A stretch of DNA of 5,912 nucleotides from Coriobacteriales bacterium (GCA_029983705.1 JASBYZ010000091.1:1-5912), one strand, 5' to 3'. Counted from the first letter of the stretch, positions 1 through 5,912 are shown. Numbers and translations are program-made. Notes: a model not told the origin generated them from the sequence alone.

Positions 1-434
1 TCAAGAATCTCTCTTAAGGTTGCATTGATAGTCTCTCTTGAGGTTAGAGATTCATCGAGTTGCATCTCACCAATTACGTTACGAAGGTTGGTTTGAGCAA
101 GCTTGGTGGCGGCAAGATAAAAGTCAGTAACGTTATAGTTAAGCTTTACTGGGTCTGTGGCCTCGTAATATACAACTGCGTCAACAGTTACTACAACGTT
201 ATCTTTGGTGATTACTTCCTGAGGTGGTACGTCTACCACATTTTCACGCATGTCCACCTTAGTCATCCTATCAATAAATGGGATAACAATATGCAGACCT
301 GAGTTAAGCGTGCGCTGATACTTACCAAGGCGCTCTACTACGCCTTTCTCGTGTGGTCGCACAACCTTAATGGTATTTGAGGCTACAAACCAAATAAACA
401 CCAAAAAGATGACCAGCATAATTAACTCTGACAT
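1..434 (-). CDS. SPFH/Band 7 (stomatin-like) membrane protein, 3' end cut by window edge
   Basis: This is the N-terminal 144 residues of a stomatin/prohibitin-family protein; the gene continues past position 1. The start is the ATG at 434-432, six bases after a clear AAGGAG (446-441). Residues 4-18 form one hydrophobic anchor. The SPFH domain follows: VVRPHEKGVVERLGKY (24-39), SGLHIVIPFIDR (45-56), VDVPPQEVITKDNVVVTVDAVVYY (about 67-90), then the helix LAQTNLRNVIGEM (112-124) and LTSRE (130-134). These are the standard landmarks of the YbbK/QmcA/paraslipin branch. Family members oligomerise on the cytoplasmic membrane, organise microdomains and often associate with membrane proteases. It directly follows an nfeD-like gene, its usual partner, and is probably co-transcribed and translationally coupled with it. 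The oligomerising coiled-coil part lies outside the window. The family call is firm; the cellular role is inferred from relatives. Confidence 0.93.
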   Translation of the reverse strand, partial: MSELIMLVIFLVFIWFVASNTIKVVRPHEKGVVERLGKYQRTLNSGLHIVIPFIDRMTKVDMRENVVDVPPQEVITKDNVVVTVDAVVYYEATDPVKLNYNVTDFYLAATKLAQTNLRNVIGEMQLDESLTSRETINATLREIL

Positions 435-875
435 CTAAAGCTCCTTAATAACGAGTTTTGTTCCATCTACTCCAACAACAGATACTTCTTGATCGACCTT
501 AAAACTTTCACTACTATCTTGAGCTACAGCAAGCCAATCCTCGCCAAGCACAATAGCTCTGCCAATAGGCTCTTCACTTGTAATTGCCTTGGTAATTCGA
601 GCTTGTTTTCCTATTACTCTATCAATTGCGCTTTCCTGTTTAGGAGCACGCTTGGCAAGTGAGCGTGCAAAGGGTCTCACAAAGATAAATGACAAAATGG
701 TGCCAAGTGCAAAAAGTACAACTTGCAACCAAATAGGTGCCGAGAAAAAATAGGCAATAAGGGCAAGTAGGGCCCCAAATGAAAAGGGGATAAGGTAAAA
801 ACTTAGTGAAAGCATTTCTAGTATCGCAAATCCTATGGCTATAGCGAGCCATATCCAAAACCAAACACTGAGCAC
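435..875 (-). CDS. NfeD-like membrane protein
   Basis: A short NfeD-type protein (146 residues), the partner of SPFH proteins. Three hydrophobic segments lie at about residues 5-22, 26-44 and 47-67, with the typical FVRPFARSLAKR junction (65-76). A soluble C-terminal OB-fold-like domain runs from about 86 to 146 and includes DRVIGKQARIT, IGRAIVLGEDWLAVA and VGVDGTKLVIKEL. This is the truncated NfeD class, without the ClpP-like serine protease domain of long NfeD proteins, so no enzyme activity is expected. I chose the GTG at 875-873 because GGAG (884-881) lies five bases upstream. The longer frame from the TTG at 890 would place that ribosome binding site inside the gene and has none of its own. 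The stop TAG (437-435) abuts the ATG of the SPFH gene, whose ribosome binding site lies in the last codons of this gene. In relatives the OB domain is thought to contact the SPFH partner. Confidence 0.9.
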   Translation of the reverse strand: MLSVWFWIWLAIAIGFAILEMLSLSFYLIPFSFGALLALIAYFFSAPIWLQVVLFALGTILSFIFVRPFARSLAKRAPKQESAIDRVIGKQARITKAITSEEPIGRAIVLGEDWLAVAQDSSESFKVDQEVSVVGVDGTKLVIKEL

Positions 876-919
876 CGTAACTCCTAACAATTAAATTACT
901 TTAGTGTAAATACCCTTAA

Positions 920-950
920 ATTATCCAAGGTAACACACATATTTAGCCAA
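920..950 (-). promoter_or_regulatory. Weak candidate promoter for the nfeD/SPFH pair
   Basis: On the minus strand a TTGGCT box (950-945) and a GATAAT box (925-920) are separated by 19 bases, longer than the ideal 17. The -10 box matches consensus in five of six bases and the -35 box in four of six. A start near 913 would leave a leader of about 38 bases before the GTG at 875. It overlaps the candidate tilS promoter on the other strand. AT-rich intergenic DNA often yields such matches by chance, so this is only a suggestion. Confidence 0.2.
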
Positions 951-957
951 GTATGAT
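930..957 (+). promoter_or_regulatory. Candidate sigma-70-type promoter for the tilS-hpt-ftsH operon
   Basis: GTAACA (930-935, four of six consensus bases) and TATGAT (952-957, five of six) are separated by 16 bases. Transcription would begin near 964, giving a leader of about 28 bases before the tilS ATG at 992. The upstream in-frame ATG at 953 lies inside the -10 box and so would not be in this mRNA, which agrees with the start chosen for tilS. Seen only by motif matching. Confidence 0.4.
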
Positions 958-991
958 TATCATAAGACATACCTTACAAGTTAGGAAGGCT

Positions 992-2503
992 ATGAGAAAG
1001 CAGATTAACAAAGAGCAGTTTCCCCCAAAGAAAGCTCGGAGGAAGAAACAAGAACCTGCAGTAATCCTTATGGTGTCTGGCGGCTCAGATTCTGTTGCGC
1101 TGCTTTGTAAAGCGCTTGAAGAGCCTATGGATATATATGATGGAGCAGGTAGTAAGCTTATTGATAAAAAGCGCCTGTACGTGCTGCACATCAATCACCT
1201 CCTGAGGCCTGGCGCAAGTGATGAGGATGAGGCTTACGTAAGAAAGCTCTGCGATGAGTTTAAGCTGCCATTTCACTCAAAGAGCATCAATGTGCCTCAA
1301 GAGATGGAAGAGCGAAACATCACCAATACCGAGTCTGCAGCTCGTGAGCTGAGGTATGAGGCGGCCTTTAATCTTGCACACGCACTTTCAGATAGAGGTG
1401 GATACCCCTACGATGAAGTGCGAATTCTTACTGCACATACCGCTGATGATCGTGTAGAAACCTTTTTTATGAGGGCAATTGAGGGAGCCGGCATTACTGG
1501 CCTCGTATCAATTAGACCTCGTAGGGATAACATTATTCGTCCGCTCTTATACTACACTCGTGAGGAGCTCAGAGATTATTTGCGCCAAAAGCAAATTTCT
1601 TGGTGCGAAGATAAGACTAACGAGGACACAACATATTTTAGAGCCTTTGTGCGCCATGAAATTATTCCGCTTGCAAAAACTAGAAACCCTAAACTTATAG
1701 AAACGCTCTCGCATTCACTTGATGTAGTGATGGATGAGAATGAATTTATAAAAAACACGGCAAAAGATGCCTATCTTTTCTCGCTTAAAGAGCGTGAGAA
1801 GGGCATGGTTGTTTTTGATTCTGGAAAAATAGCTCGTCTTGATAGTGCTATTGCTAAGCGCGTTATTAGAGAGGCACTTAACGAGGTCTCAAGTATGGGT
1901 GCGCGTTTTGATTCAAAGCATGTTCTAGCGGCCTTAAGAGGTGCTGATACTAGACCATTTTCTGTCTCTCTTCCCGGAGAAGTTGAGGTGCGTCGCGAAT
2001 TTGATGATCTGGTAATCAAAAACACCACCAAGGAATTAAACCAGGTTATGTCTGGAACTATTAAGGTGCCCGGCACTAAGGATGTTGGCGCCTTTGGAAC
2101 CTTAATTGCCCGTGTAATTGAGGTGCCACCCCATGCAGATGCTGCATTTTTAGCAGCTTCACTTTCAATTCCGTATGAGCAAAATCCGCGCTTTCATCCA
2201 ATCGTATTTGATGCCGATAAGGCCGGTATTACAGAAGAGCAGCTTCAAGAGGGGCTTGCAGAGCTGCGCATTGATGCTCCTCAGGACGGAGATAGCATTG
2301 AGCCCCAAGGTATGCAAGGTGGATCTAAGAAGGTATTTGATGTCCTTGCTGAGGCAAAAATTGCACTCAGAAAACGTCCAAGTATACCTATTGTTCGCAC
2401 AGCTGATGGCAGTCAGCTTGTGTGTATCGCGGGAATTCGCGTAGATAGAAATGTTGAATGTGGCGAAAACAGTTCGAGACTAGTAGAATTAAGCTTTAAG
2501 TAA
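992..2503 (+). CDS. tilS: tRNA(Ile)-lysidine synthetase TilS
   Basis: TilS ligates lysine to C34 of the CAU-anticodon tRNA-Ile in an ATP-dependent reaction, so that it reads AUA rather than AUG; the enzyme is essential and cytoplasmic. The N-terminal PP-loop ATPase domain shows SGGSDS (29-34), LHINHLLR (65-72), AHTADDRVETFFMRAIEGAG (148-167) and EDKTNEDTTYFR (206-217), all in family order. A helical linker and middle region follow. The C-terminal TilS domain (about 425-500) has the pattern of a Gly/Asp-containing segment, a basic Lys/Arg patch and GIRVDRN (481-487). I chose the ATG at 992 (503 residues): AGGA (983-986) lies five bases upstream, while the in-frame ATG at 953 has no good ribosome binding site and falls in a probable -10 box. 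The protein starts with a strongly basic stretch (KKARRKK, 13-19). At 503 residues it is longer than the E. coli enzyme (about 430), with the extra length between the linker and the C-terminal domain. It is the first gene of an operon with hpt and ftsH. Confidence 0.96.
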   Translation: MRKQINKEQFPPKKARRKKQEPAVILMVSGGSDSVALLCKALEEPMDIYDGAGSKLIDKKRLYVLHINHLLRPGASDEDEAYVRKLCDEFKLPFHSKSINVPQEMEERNITNTESAARELRYEAAFNLAHALSDRGGYPYDEVRILTAHTADDRVETFFMRAIEGAGITGLVSIRPRRDNIIRPLLYYTREELRDYLRQKQISWCEDKTNEDTTYFRAFVRHEIIPLAKTRNPKLIETLSHSLDVVMDENEFIKNTAKDAYLFSLKEREKGMVVFDSGKIARLDSAIAKRVIREALNEVSSMGARFDSKHVLAALRGADTRPFSVSLPGEVEVRREFDDLVIKNTTKELNQVMSGTIKVPGTKDVGAFGTLIARVIEVPPHADAAFLAASLSIPYEQNPRFHPIVFDADKAGITEEQLQEGLAELRIDAPQDGDSIEPQGMQGGSKKVFDVLAEAKIALRKRPSIPIVRTADGSQLVCIAGIRVDRNVECGENSSRLVELSFK

Positions 2504-2515
2504 TTTTTAGACCAT

Positions 2516-2523
2516 AGGGTGAT
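2516..2523 (+). promoter_or_regulatory. Ribosome binding site deciding the hpt start
   Basis: AGGGTGAT resembles the AGGTGAT part of the anti-16S consensus and lies just before the ATG at 2525. The alternative GTG at 2519, two codons upstream, sits within this motif and would have no upstream site of its own. This favours the ATG. Confidence 0.6.
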
Positions 2524-2524
2524 T

Positions 2525-3070
2525 ATGGAACTCCATCAAGACGTAGAGAGCTTGCTCTACACTCAAGAAGAAATTGCACAAAAAGTAAAAGAGCTTGGTG
2601 CACAAATTAGTAAAGACTATGCCGGCAAGAACTTATTGCTTGTAGCAGTGCTTAGAGGGGCTGTGGTATTTACTGCAGACCTTATGCGCGCAATTGATAC
2701 TGACCTTGAAGTAGACTTTATGGCAGTATCAAGCTATGGCTCACAAGTTCAATCTTCAGGTGTTGTACGTATTATTAAAGATCTCTCAACCTCTATTGAG
2801 GGAAGGGATGTCTTAATTGTTGAAGACGTACTTGACTCAGGATTAACGCTTACCTATTTAATGAGAAACTTAAGCTCACGTGGGCCAAATTCAATTAAAA
2901 TGGTTGCACTTTTGCATAAAGAGGGTAAGCAAGAAACTGATCTTCGTCCTGATTATGTAGGCTTTAGCTGCCCAGATGAATTTGTTGTGGGATACGGACT
3001 TGACTATGCAGAAAAGTATAGAAACCTCCCATACATTGGTATATTAAAACCTCAAGTATATGAAAGTTAG
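2525..3070 (+). CDS. hpt: Hypoxanthine(-guanine) phosphoribosyltransferase
   Basis: This purine-salvage enzyme transfers the phosphoribosyl group of PRPP to hypoxanthine, and usually guanine, giving IMP or GMP. The 181-residue protein is the normal bacterial size. It shows LRGAVVF (43-49, diphosphate-binding loop region), the flexible loop with SSYGS (69-73), and the PRPP signature VLIVEDVLDSGLTL (96-109). In that signature D104 corresponds to the general base of the human enzyme. ALLHKEG (128-134) supplies the base-contacting lysine K132, and VGFSCPDEFVVGYGLDYAEKYRNLPY (about 145-170) is the purine-binding tail region with D160. It lies 21 bp after tilS and 35 bp before ftsH, so it is the middle gene of one transcription unit, an arrangement common in Gram-positive bacteria. 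Whether it prefers hypoxanthine or guanine cannot be read from the sequence. Confidence 0.96.
   Translation: MELHQDVESLLYTQEEIAQKVKELGAQISKDYAGKNLLLVAVLRGAVVFTADLMRAIDTDLEVDFMAVSSYGSQVQSSGVVRIIKDLSTSIEGRDVLIVEDVLDSGLTLTYLMRNLSSRGPNSIKMVALLHKEGKQETDLRPDYVGFSCPDEFVVGYGLDYAEKYRNLPYIGILKPQVYES
3036..3064 (+). promoter_or_regulatory. Weak candidate internal promoter for ftsH
   Basis: TTGGTA (3036-3041) and TATGAA (3059-3064), 17 bases apart, each match consensus in four of six positions, inside the last codons of hpt. If used, transcription would begin near 3071, so the mRNA would start at or next to the inverted repeat upstream of ftsH. The match is weak and ftsH may simply be read from the tilS promoter. 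Confidence 0.22.
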
Positions 3071-3094
3071 TTTAAGCTTTTTTAATAGCTTAAA
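3071..3094 (+). repeat. Perfect 8-bp inverted repeat abutting the ftsH ribosome binding site
   Basis: TTTAAGCT (3071-3078) and AGCTTAAA (3087-3094) are perfect inverted copies around an 8-base, U-rich loop (3079-3086). The right arm ends at the A-run of the ftsH AAAGGAG site. No U-tract follows, so it is not a standard intrinsic terminator. The stem is mostly A-U pairs with two G-C pairs and would be only marginally stable as RNA. It could tune access to the ribosome binding site, mark an RNA-processing site or bind a protein as DNA; the sequence does not decide. Confidence 0.55.
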
Positions 3095-3105
3095 GGAGAA
3101 CGTGC

Positions 3106-5238
3106 GTGGACAACGAACAAAAGAATAGCAAGAACAATAATGGACCGCTTAAAAACAAGCGCTCCATTTTCTTGTACGTAATTTTAGGCATCATCTTACT
3201 TGTTATTGTTGCCTTCCAGTTCGGTAACTTTGCAAACAAGCAAAAAGAGCTTGCCACCTCTGAATTTACTCAAGCCTTAAAAGATGACCGTATATCAGAA
3301 GTAACCTATTCAGCTGCAAACGGCACCTTAAAAGGTAAGATGTGGGAAAAAAGTGCTGATATCGGTAAAAAAAACAAACTTATCGACTTCAAATCTACCT
3401 ATGTAGGTACCGATAACCTTGCAGAGATCATGCAGGCAAATCCAAAAGTAAAATATAAGGTGGACGTAAGTTCAAATGCTATGTGGATTAGCATGCTTAT
3501 GACGCTTGTGCCAATACTTCTAATTATTGGTGTGATGTTTTACTTTATGAACCAAATGCAGGGTCCTGGATCTAAAACTATGCAATTTGGTAAGTCAAAG
3601 GCCAAAAAGGCACTTGAAGACAGACCTAAGGTTAAGTTTGAAGATGTTGCTGGTATTGAAGAGGCAGTTGATGAGCTCGAAGAGATTAAAGACTTCCTCT
3701 CAAATCCAGATAAGTTCCAGGCAATGGGCGCAAAGATTCCTCGCGGTGTCTTACTAGTAGGCCCTCCAGGAACTGGTAAAACCTTACTTGCTAAGGCTGT
3801 TGCGGGCGAGGCAGGCGTTCCATTTTATTCAATCTCAGGTTCAGACTTTGTAGAAATGTTTGTTGGTGTTGGAGCTTCTCGTGTACGTGACCTCTTTAAA
3901 GAGGCAAAAGAATCTGCTCCTTCAATTATTTTTATCGATGAGATCGATGCGGTTGGTCGTCAAAGAGGTGCAGGCCTTGGTGGCGGACATGATGAGCGTG
4001 AGCAAACCTTAAACCAACTTCTTGTTGAGATGGATGGTTTTGAGGATAAGGATTCAGTCATCTTAATTGCTGCAACCAACCGTCCTGACATCTTAGACCC
4101 AGCACTCCTAAGACCTGGGCGCTTTGACAGACGCATTACAGTTGATAGACCTGACGTTAAGGGTAGAGAACAAATCTTAATGGTTCACTCAGCTAAAAAG
4201 CCACTTGACGACGATATCTCATTTGAAAACTTAGCCAAGCTCACCCCTGGCTTTACCGGTGCTGACCTTGCTAACCTCATGAACGAAGCAGCACTACTTG
4301 CTGCTCGTGAAGGCAAAAAGCGCATTACCATGGATGAGATTACTGAGGCAATTGAAAGAGTTGTTGCAGGTCCAGAGCGTAAAAGCAGAATTATTACTGA
4401 TAAAGAAAAGCGCACCATTGCATATCACGAGTCTGGACATGCTTTGGTGGGTCACATTCTTGAAAACGCAGACCCTGTACATAAGATTTCAATTATCGCC
4501 CGTGGTCAAGCACTGGGCTACACCTTATCAATGCCAAATGAGGACCGCTTCTTAAATGCTAAAAAAGAGATGTTAGATTCTCTTGCAGTGTTCTTAGGTG
4601 GTCGTGTGGCCGAAGAGATTGCCTGCGATGACATTACCACTGGAGCATCAAATGACCTTGAGCGTGCAACAAAAATTGCTCGCGACATGGTAACCAGATA
4701 TGGTATGTCAGACAATCTTGGAACCATGGTCTTTGGTGAGGCACAGCATGAAGTCTTCTTAGGTAGAGACTATGCAAATAACCAAGACTACTCTCAAGCT
4801 ACCGCTGAGCGCATTGATAAGGAAGTTGCTGATATTATGCGCGAAGCTCATGAGAAGGCTGTAAAGATTTTAACTGAGCGCAGAGGTCAGTTAGATTTAA
4901 TGGTAGAAGTTTTACTTGAGCGCGAAACTGTTGAAGGCAAGGCTGTTGAAGCCCTTCTTGATAACCGCTGGGATGAGTACTTAGTTGAAGAAGCTGAGTA
5001 TAAAAAACAGAAGGAAGAAGAAGATAAAAAGCGCCATGAGCAAGAATTACTTGAGATAGAAAAAGAAGCTCAAGCCATCAAAGAAGAGGCTCAAGCTTCT
5101 TATGAGATATCAGTTGAGGGTTCTGGAAAGAAGGTTATTGTTAACCCAGACGGCTCAACTACTGTGGTCTCAGAGGATGGAAGCCAAAAGTCTCTGGAGG
5201 CACCACAAAATCCAAATGGACCTAAGCGTCCTGAATAG
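3106..5238 (+). CDS. ftsH: ATP-dependent zinc metalloprotease FtsH with extended C-terminal tail
   Basis: FtsH is a hexameric AAA+ protease of the cytoplasmic membrane that extracts and degrades membrane proteins and unstable regulators. Two membrane helices, about 21-40 and 127-148, flank an extracytoplasmic domain of about 85 residues. The AAA domain has Walker A GPPGTGKT (219-226), pore motif FVG (252-254), Walker B IIFIDE (274-279), and the second region of homology ending RPGRFDR with arginine fingers R339 and R342. The peptidase has zinc motif HESGH (441-445), with D517 in TTGASNDLERAT as the expected third ligand. All key residues are intact. The start is GTG, seven bases after GGAG (3095-3098). 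At 710 residues it exceeds the E. coli protein (about 644): after the core, a charged coiled coil (about 627-665) is followed by a polar tail rich in Gly, Ser, Asn and Pro. It is the last gene of the operon; its final 17 bp overlap the convergent gene. Confidence 0.98.
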   Translation: MDNEQKNSKNNNGPLKNKRSIFLYVILGIILLVIVAFQFGNFANKQKELATSEFTQALKDDRISEVTYSAANGTLKGKMWEKSADIGKKNKLIDFKSTYVGTDNLAEIMQANPKVKYKVDVSSNAMWISMLMTLVPILLIIGVMFYFMNQMQGPGSKTMQFGKSKAKKALEDRPKVKFEDVAGIEEAVDELEEIKDFLSNPDKFQAMGAKIPRGVLLVGPPGTGKTLLAKAVAGEAGVPFYSISGSDFVEMFVGVGASRVRDLFKEAKESAPSIIFIDEIDAVGRQRGAGLGGGHDEREQTLNQLLVEMDGFEDKDSVILIAATNRPDILDPALLRPGRFDRRITVDRPDVKGREQILMVHSAKKPLDDDISFENLAKLTPGFTGADLANLMNEAALLAAREGKKRITMDEITEAIERVVAGPERKSRIITDKEKRTIAYHESGHALVGHILENADPVHKISIIARGQALGYTLSMPNEDRFLNAKKEMLDSLAVFLGGRVAEEIACDDITTGASNDLERATKIARDMVTRYGMSDNLGTMVFGEAQHEVFLGRDYANNQDYSQATAERIDKEVADIMREAHEKAVKILTERRGQLDLMVEVLLERETVEGKAVEALLDNRWDEYLVEEAEYKKQKEEEDKKRHEQELLEIEKEAQAIKEEAQASYEISVEGSGKKVIVNPDGSTTVVSEDGSQKSLEAPQNPNGPKRPE

Positions 5239-5785
5239 CTTCCTCACGCTCCACATTAGCCTCGATGTAGCCTTGAATTACTTTTTCAAGCTCATCGGGG
5301 CTTCCTTTTTTAAATCCCTCTTCATCAAAGTGAACTGCAAGAGCAGAGCTTGAATAGACGATAATTACCTTAGCTTTTCTTTCATAGCTGGTGATAGTTT
5401 CTACTGGGAAAAAGAGCTCAACATCGCGGCTTAAAAATTTCATCTTTACAAACTTGTCAGAAAGTGTAGAGACTACCTGGGCATTCTTACCAAAATCTTG
5501 CTTAAATTTAAGATACATTTTGATGCCCTGTTGTCTGTGGGCTCCAAAAAATATTGCAATTAAAATAAGAAGTAAGAAGGAGAAAAACATGATGAAGTAA
5601 TTACCGGTCTCATCATTTTTTATAACTCCCACAATGATTCCCACTATAAATACGAGACCAAGCAAGAGCAGGCTTATCTTGTACTGCTTTGATTGATCTG
5701 CCTTGGCTACACGTGAAGTGTAGCTTGCATTAAGGGTCGCCTCGCTAATAAAGAGGGGCTCTGTATCTTTTAAATCGTCTCTCAA
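5222..5785 (-). CDS. Two-helix membrane protein with YcxB-like C-terminal region
   Basis: A 187-residue protein of unknown function. Residues 1-35 are polar. Two hydrophobic helices (about 37-55 and 63-81) are joined by a short loop (KNDETGNY, 56-63), so both ends probably face the cytoplasm. The remaining 105 residues are soluble. The stretch LSDKFVKMKFLSRDVELFFPVETITSYERKAKVIIVYSSSALAVHFDEEGF (about 108-158) has the alternating strand pattern and the closing bulky-residue, Gly-Phe turn seen in YcxB-like domains, which makes that family my best guess from memory. The start is the TTG at 5785-5783, eight bases after GGAG (5797-5794), which overlaps the end of the exonuclease III gene 2 bp upstream. 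The two genes are therefore very likely one operon. Its stop lies inside the 3' end of ftsH. No catalytic motif is visible. Confidence 0.82.
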   Translation of the reverse strand: MRDDLKDTEPLFISEATLNASYTSRVAKADQSKQYKISLLLLGLVFIVGIIVGVIKNDETGNYFIMFFSFLLLILIAIFFGAHRQQGIKMYLKFKQDFGKNAQVVSTLSDKFVKMKFLSRDVELFFPVETITSYERKAKVIIVYSSSALAVHFDEEGFKKGSPDELEKVIQGYIEANVEREEAIQDA

Positions 5786-5787
5786 AA

Positions 5788-5912
5788 CTAAATCTCCAAA
5801 CTAAGCTCTACCGGACAGTGGTCAGAGCCAAAAATATCATTTCTAATCTTTGCATCTACTAAATTGCCTCTGAGCGCTTCGCTTGCAATAAAGTAGTCAA
5901 TACGCCATCCTG
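5788..5912 (-). CDS. Exodeoxyribonuclease III-family nuclease, C-terminal end only
   Basis: The last 40 residues of an exonuclease-endonuclease-phosphatase-fold protein; the gene begins beyond the right edge. The frame reads GWRIDYFIAS, then KIRNDIFGSDHCPVELSLEI and the stop TAG (5790-5788). GWRIDYF and GSDHCPV are the hallmark closing motifs of exonuclease III/ExoA-type AP endonucleases; the Asp-His of SDH are the conserved catalytic pair (D258-H259 in E. coli numbering). Enzymes of this group cut DNA 5' of abasic sites and trim 3' ends in base-excision repair. It precedes the YcxB-like gene by 2 bp on the same strand. The rest of the active site cannot be checked here, so xth or exoA naming is left open. 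Confidence 0.9.
   Translation of the reverse strand, partial: GWRIDYFIASEALRGNLVDAKIRNDIFGSDHCPVELSLEI

Noticed and set aside
5..53. Near-identical 14-mers at 8-21 and 32-45 (one mismatch), and an inverted pair GAATCTCT (5-12) / AGAGATTC (46-53).
   Set aside because: They lie inside the SPFH coding region and reflect similar codons for LTSRE and ATLRE eight residues apart. No further copies or array structure follow.
60..302. Plus-strand open frame of 80 codons at the left edge.
   Set aside because: It is antisense to the SPFH gene, has no ribosome binding site, and the opposite strand reads a clear conserved domain.
1479..1700. Plus-strand frame of 73 codons inside tilS.
   Set aside because: It lies wholly within tilS in another frame, over the conserved catalytic region, with no independent signals.
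2482..2510. AT-rich imperfect dyad followed by a short T-run after tilS, as a possible terminator.
   Set aside because: The stem is short, AU-only in large part and interrupted, the T-run is only five bases, and hpt follows at once with its own ribosome binding site.
5224..5250. AGCGT / ACGCT pair around the ftsH stop as a terminator stem.
   Set aside because: Only five pairs with a loop of about 16 bases and no T-run on either side.
5391..5600. Plus-strand frame of 69 codons downstream of ftsH.
   Set aside because: It is antisense to the YcxB-like gene, which has a good ribosome binding site, membrane helices and a domain pattern.

Overview
The window is ordinary, densely packed bacterial chromosome of low to moderate G+C. 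It carries six protein genes, two of them cut by the window edges, and no RNA gene, mobile element or CRISPR array. Start codons are mixed: ATG, GTG and TTG all appear, several fixed by clear AGGAG-type ribosome binding sites. The order tilS-hpt-ftsH is typical of Firmicutes and Actinobacteria. The FtsH tail, the long TilS and the codon usage would suit a low-GC coriobacterium of the Atopobium/Lancefieldella group. That assignment is an inference from general knowledge and was not tested by a search.

Layout. On the minus strand at the left is a two-gene membrane module, nfeD-like (875 down to 435) followed directly by an SPFH/stomatin-like gene that runs off the left edge (434 to 1). A divergent intergenic region of about 116 bp (876-991) separates it from a plus-strand operon: tilS (992-2503), hpt (2525-3070) and ftsH (3106-5238). 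At the right, a minus-strand pair converges on ftsH: the 3' end of an exonuclease III gene (5912-5788), then 2 bp later a small two-helix membrane protein with a YcxB-like C-terminal region (5785-5222). The 3' end of that gene overlaps the 3' end of ftsH by 17 bp.

How the genes work together. tilS, hpt and ftsH form a housekeeping operon: decoding of AUA by lysidine-modified tRNA-Ile, purine salvage, and membrane protein quality control. The NfeD/SPFH pair probably forms a membrane-microdomain scaffold. FtsH and SPFH proteins are known partners in other bacteria (the HflK/HflC and flotillin families), so their closeness here is suggestive but proves nothing. The exonuclease III/YcxB-like pair links DNA repair with an uncharacterised membrane protein only by position.

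No wholly new system is visible. The features most worth a second look are a perfect 8-bp inverted repeat abutting the ftsH ribosome binding site, the roughly 85-residue C-terminal extension of FtsH, the convergent gene overlap with no visible terminator, and the translational starts that differ from the longest open reading frames.
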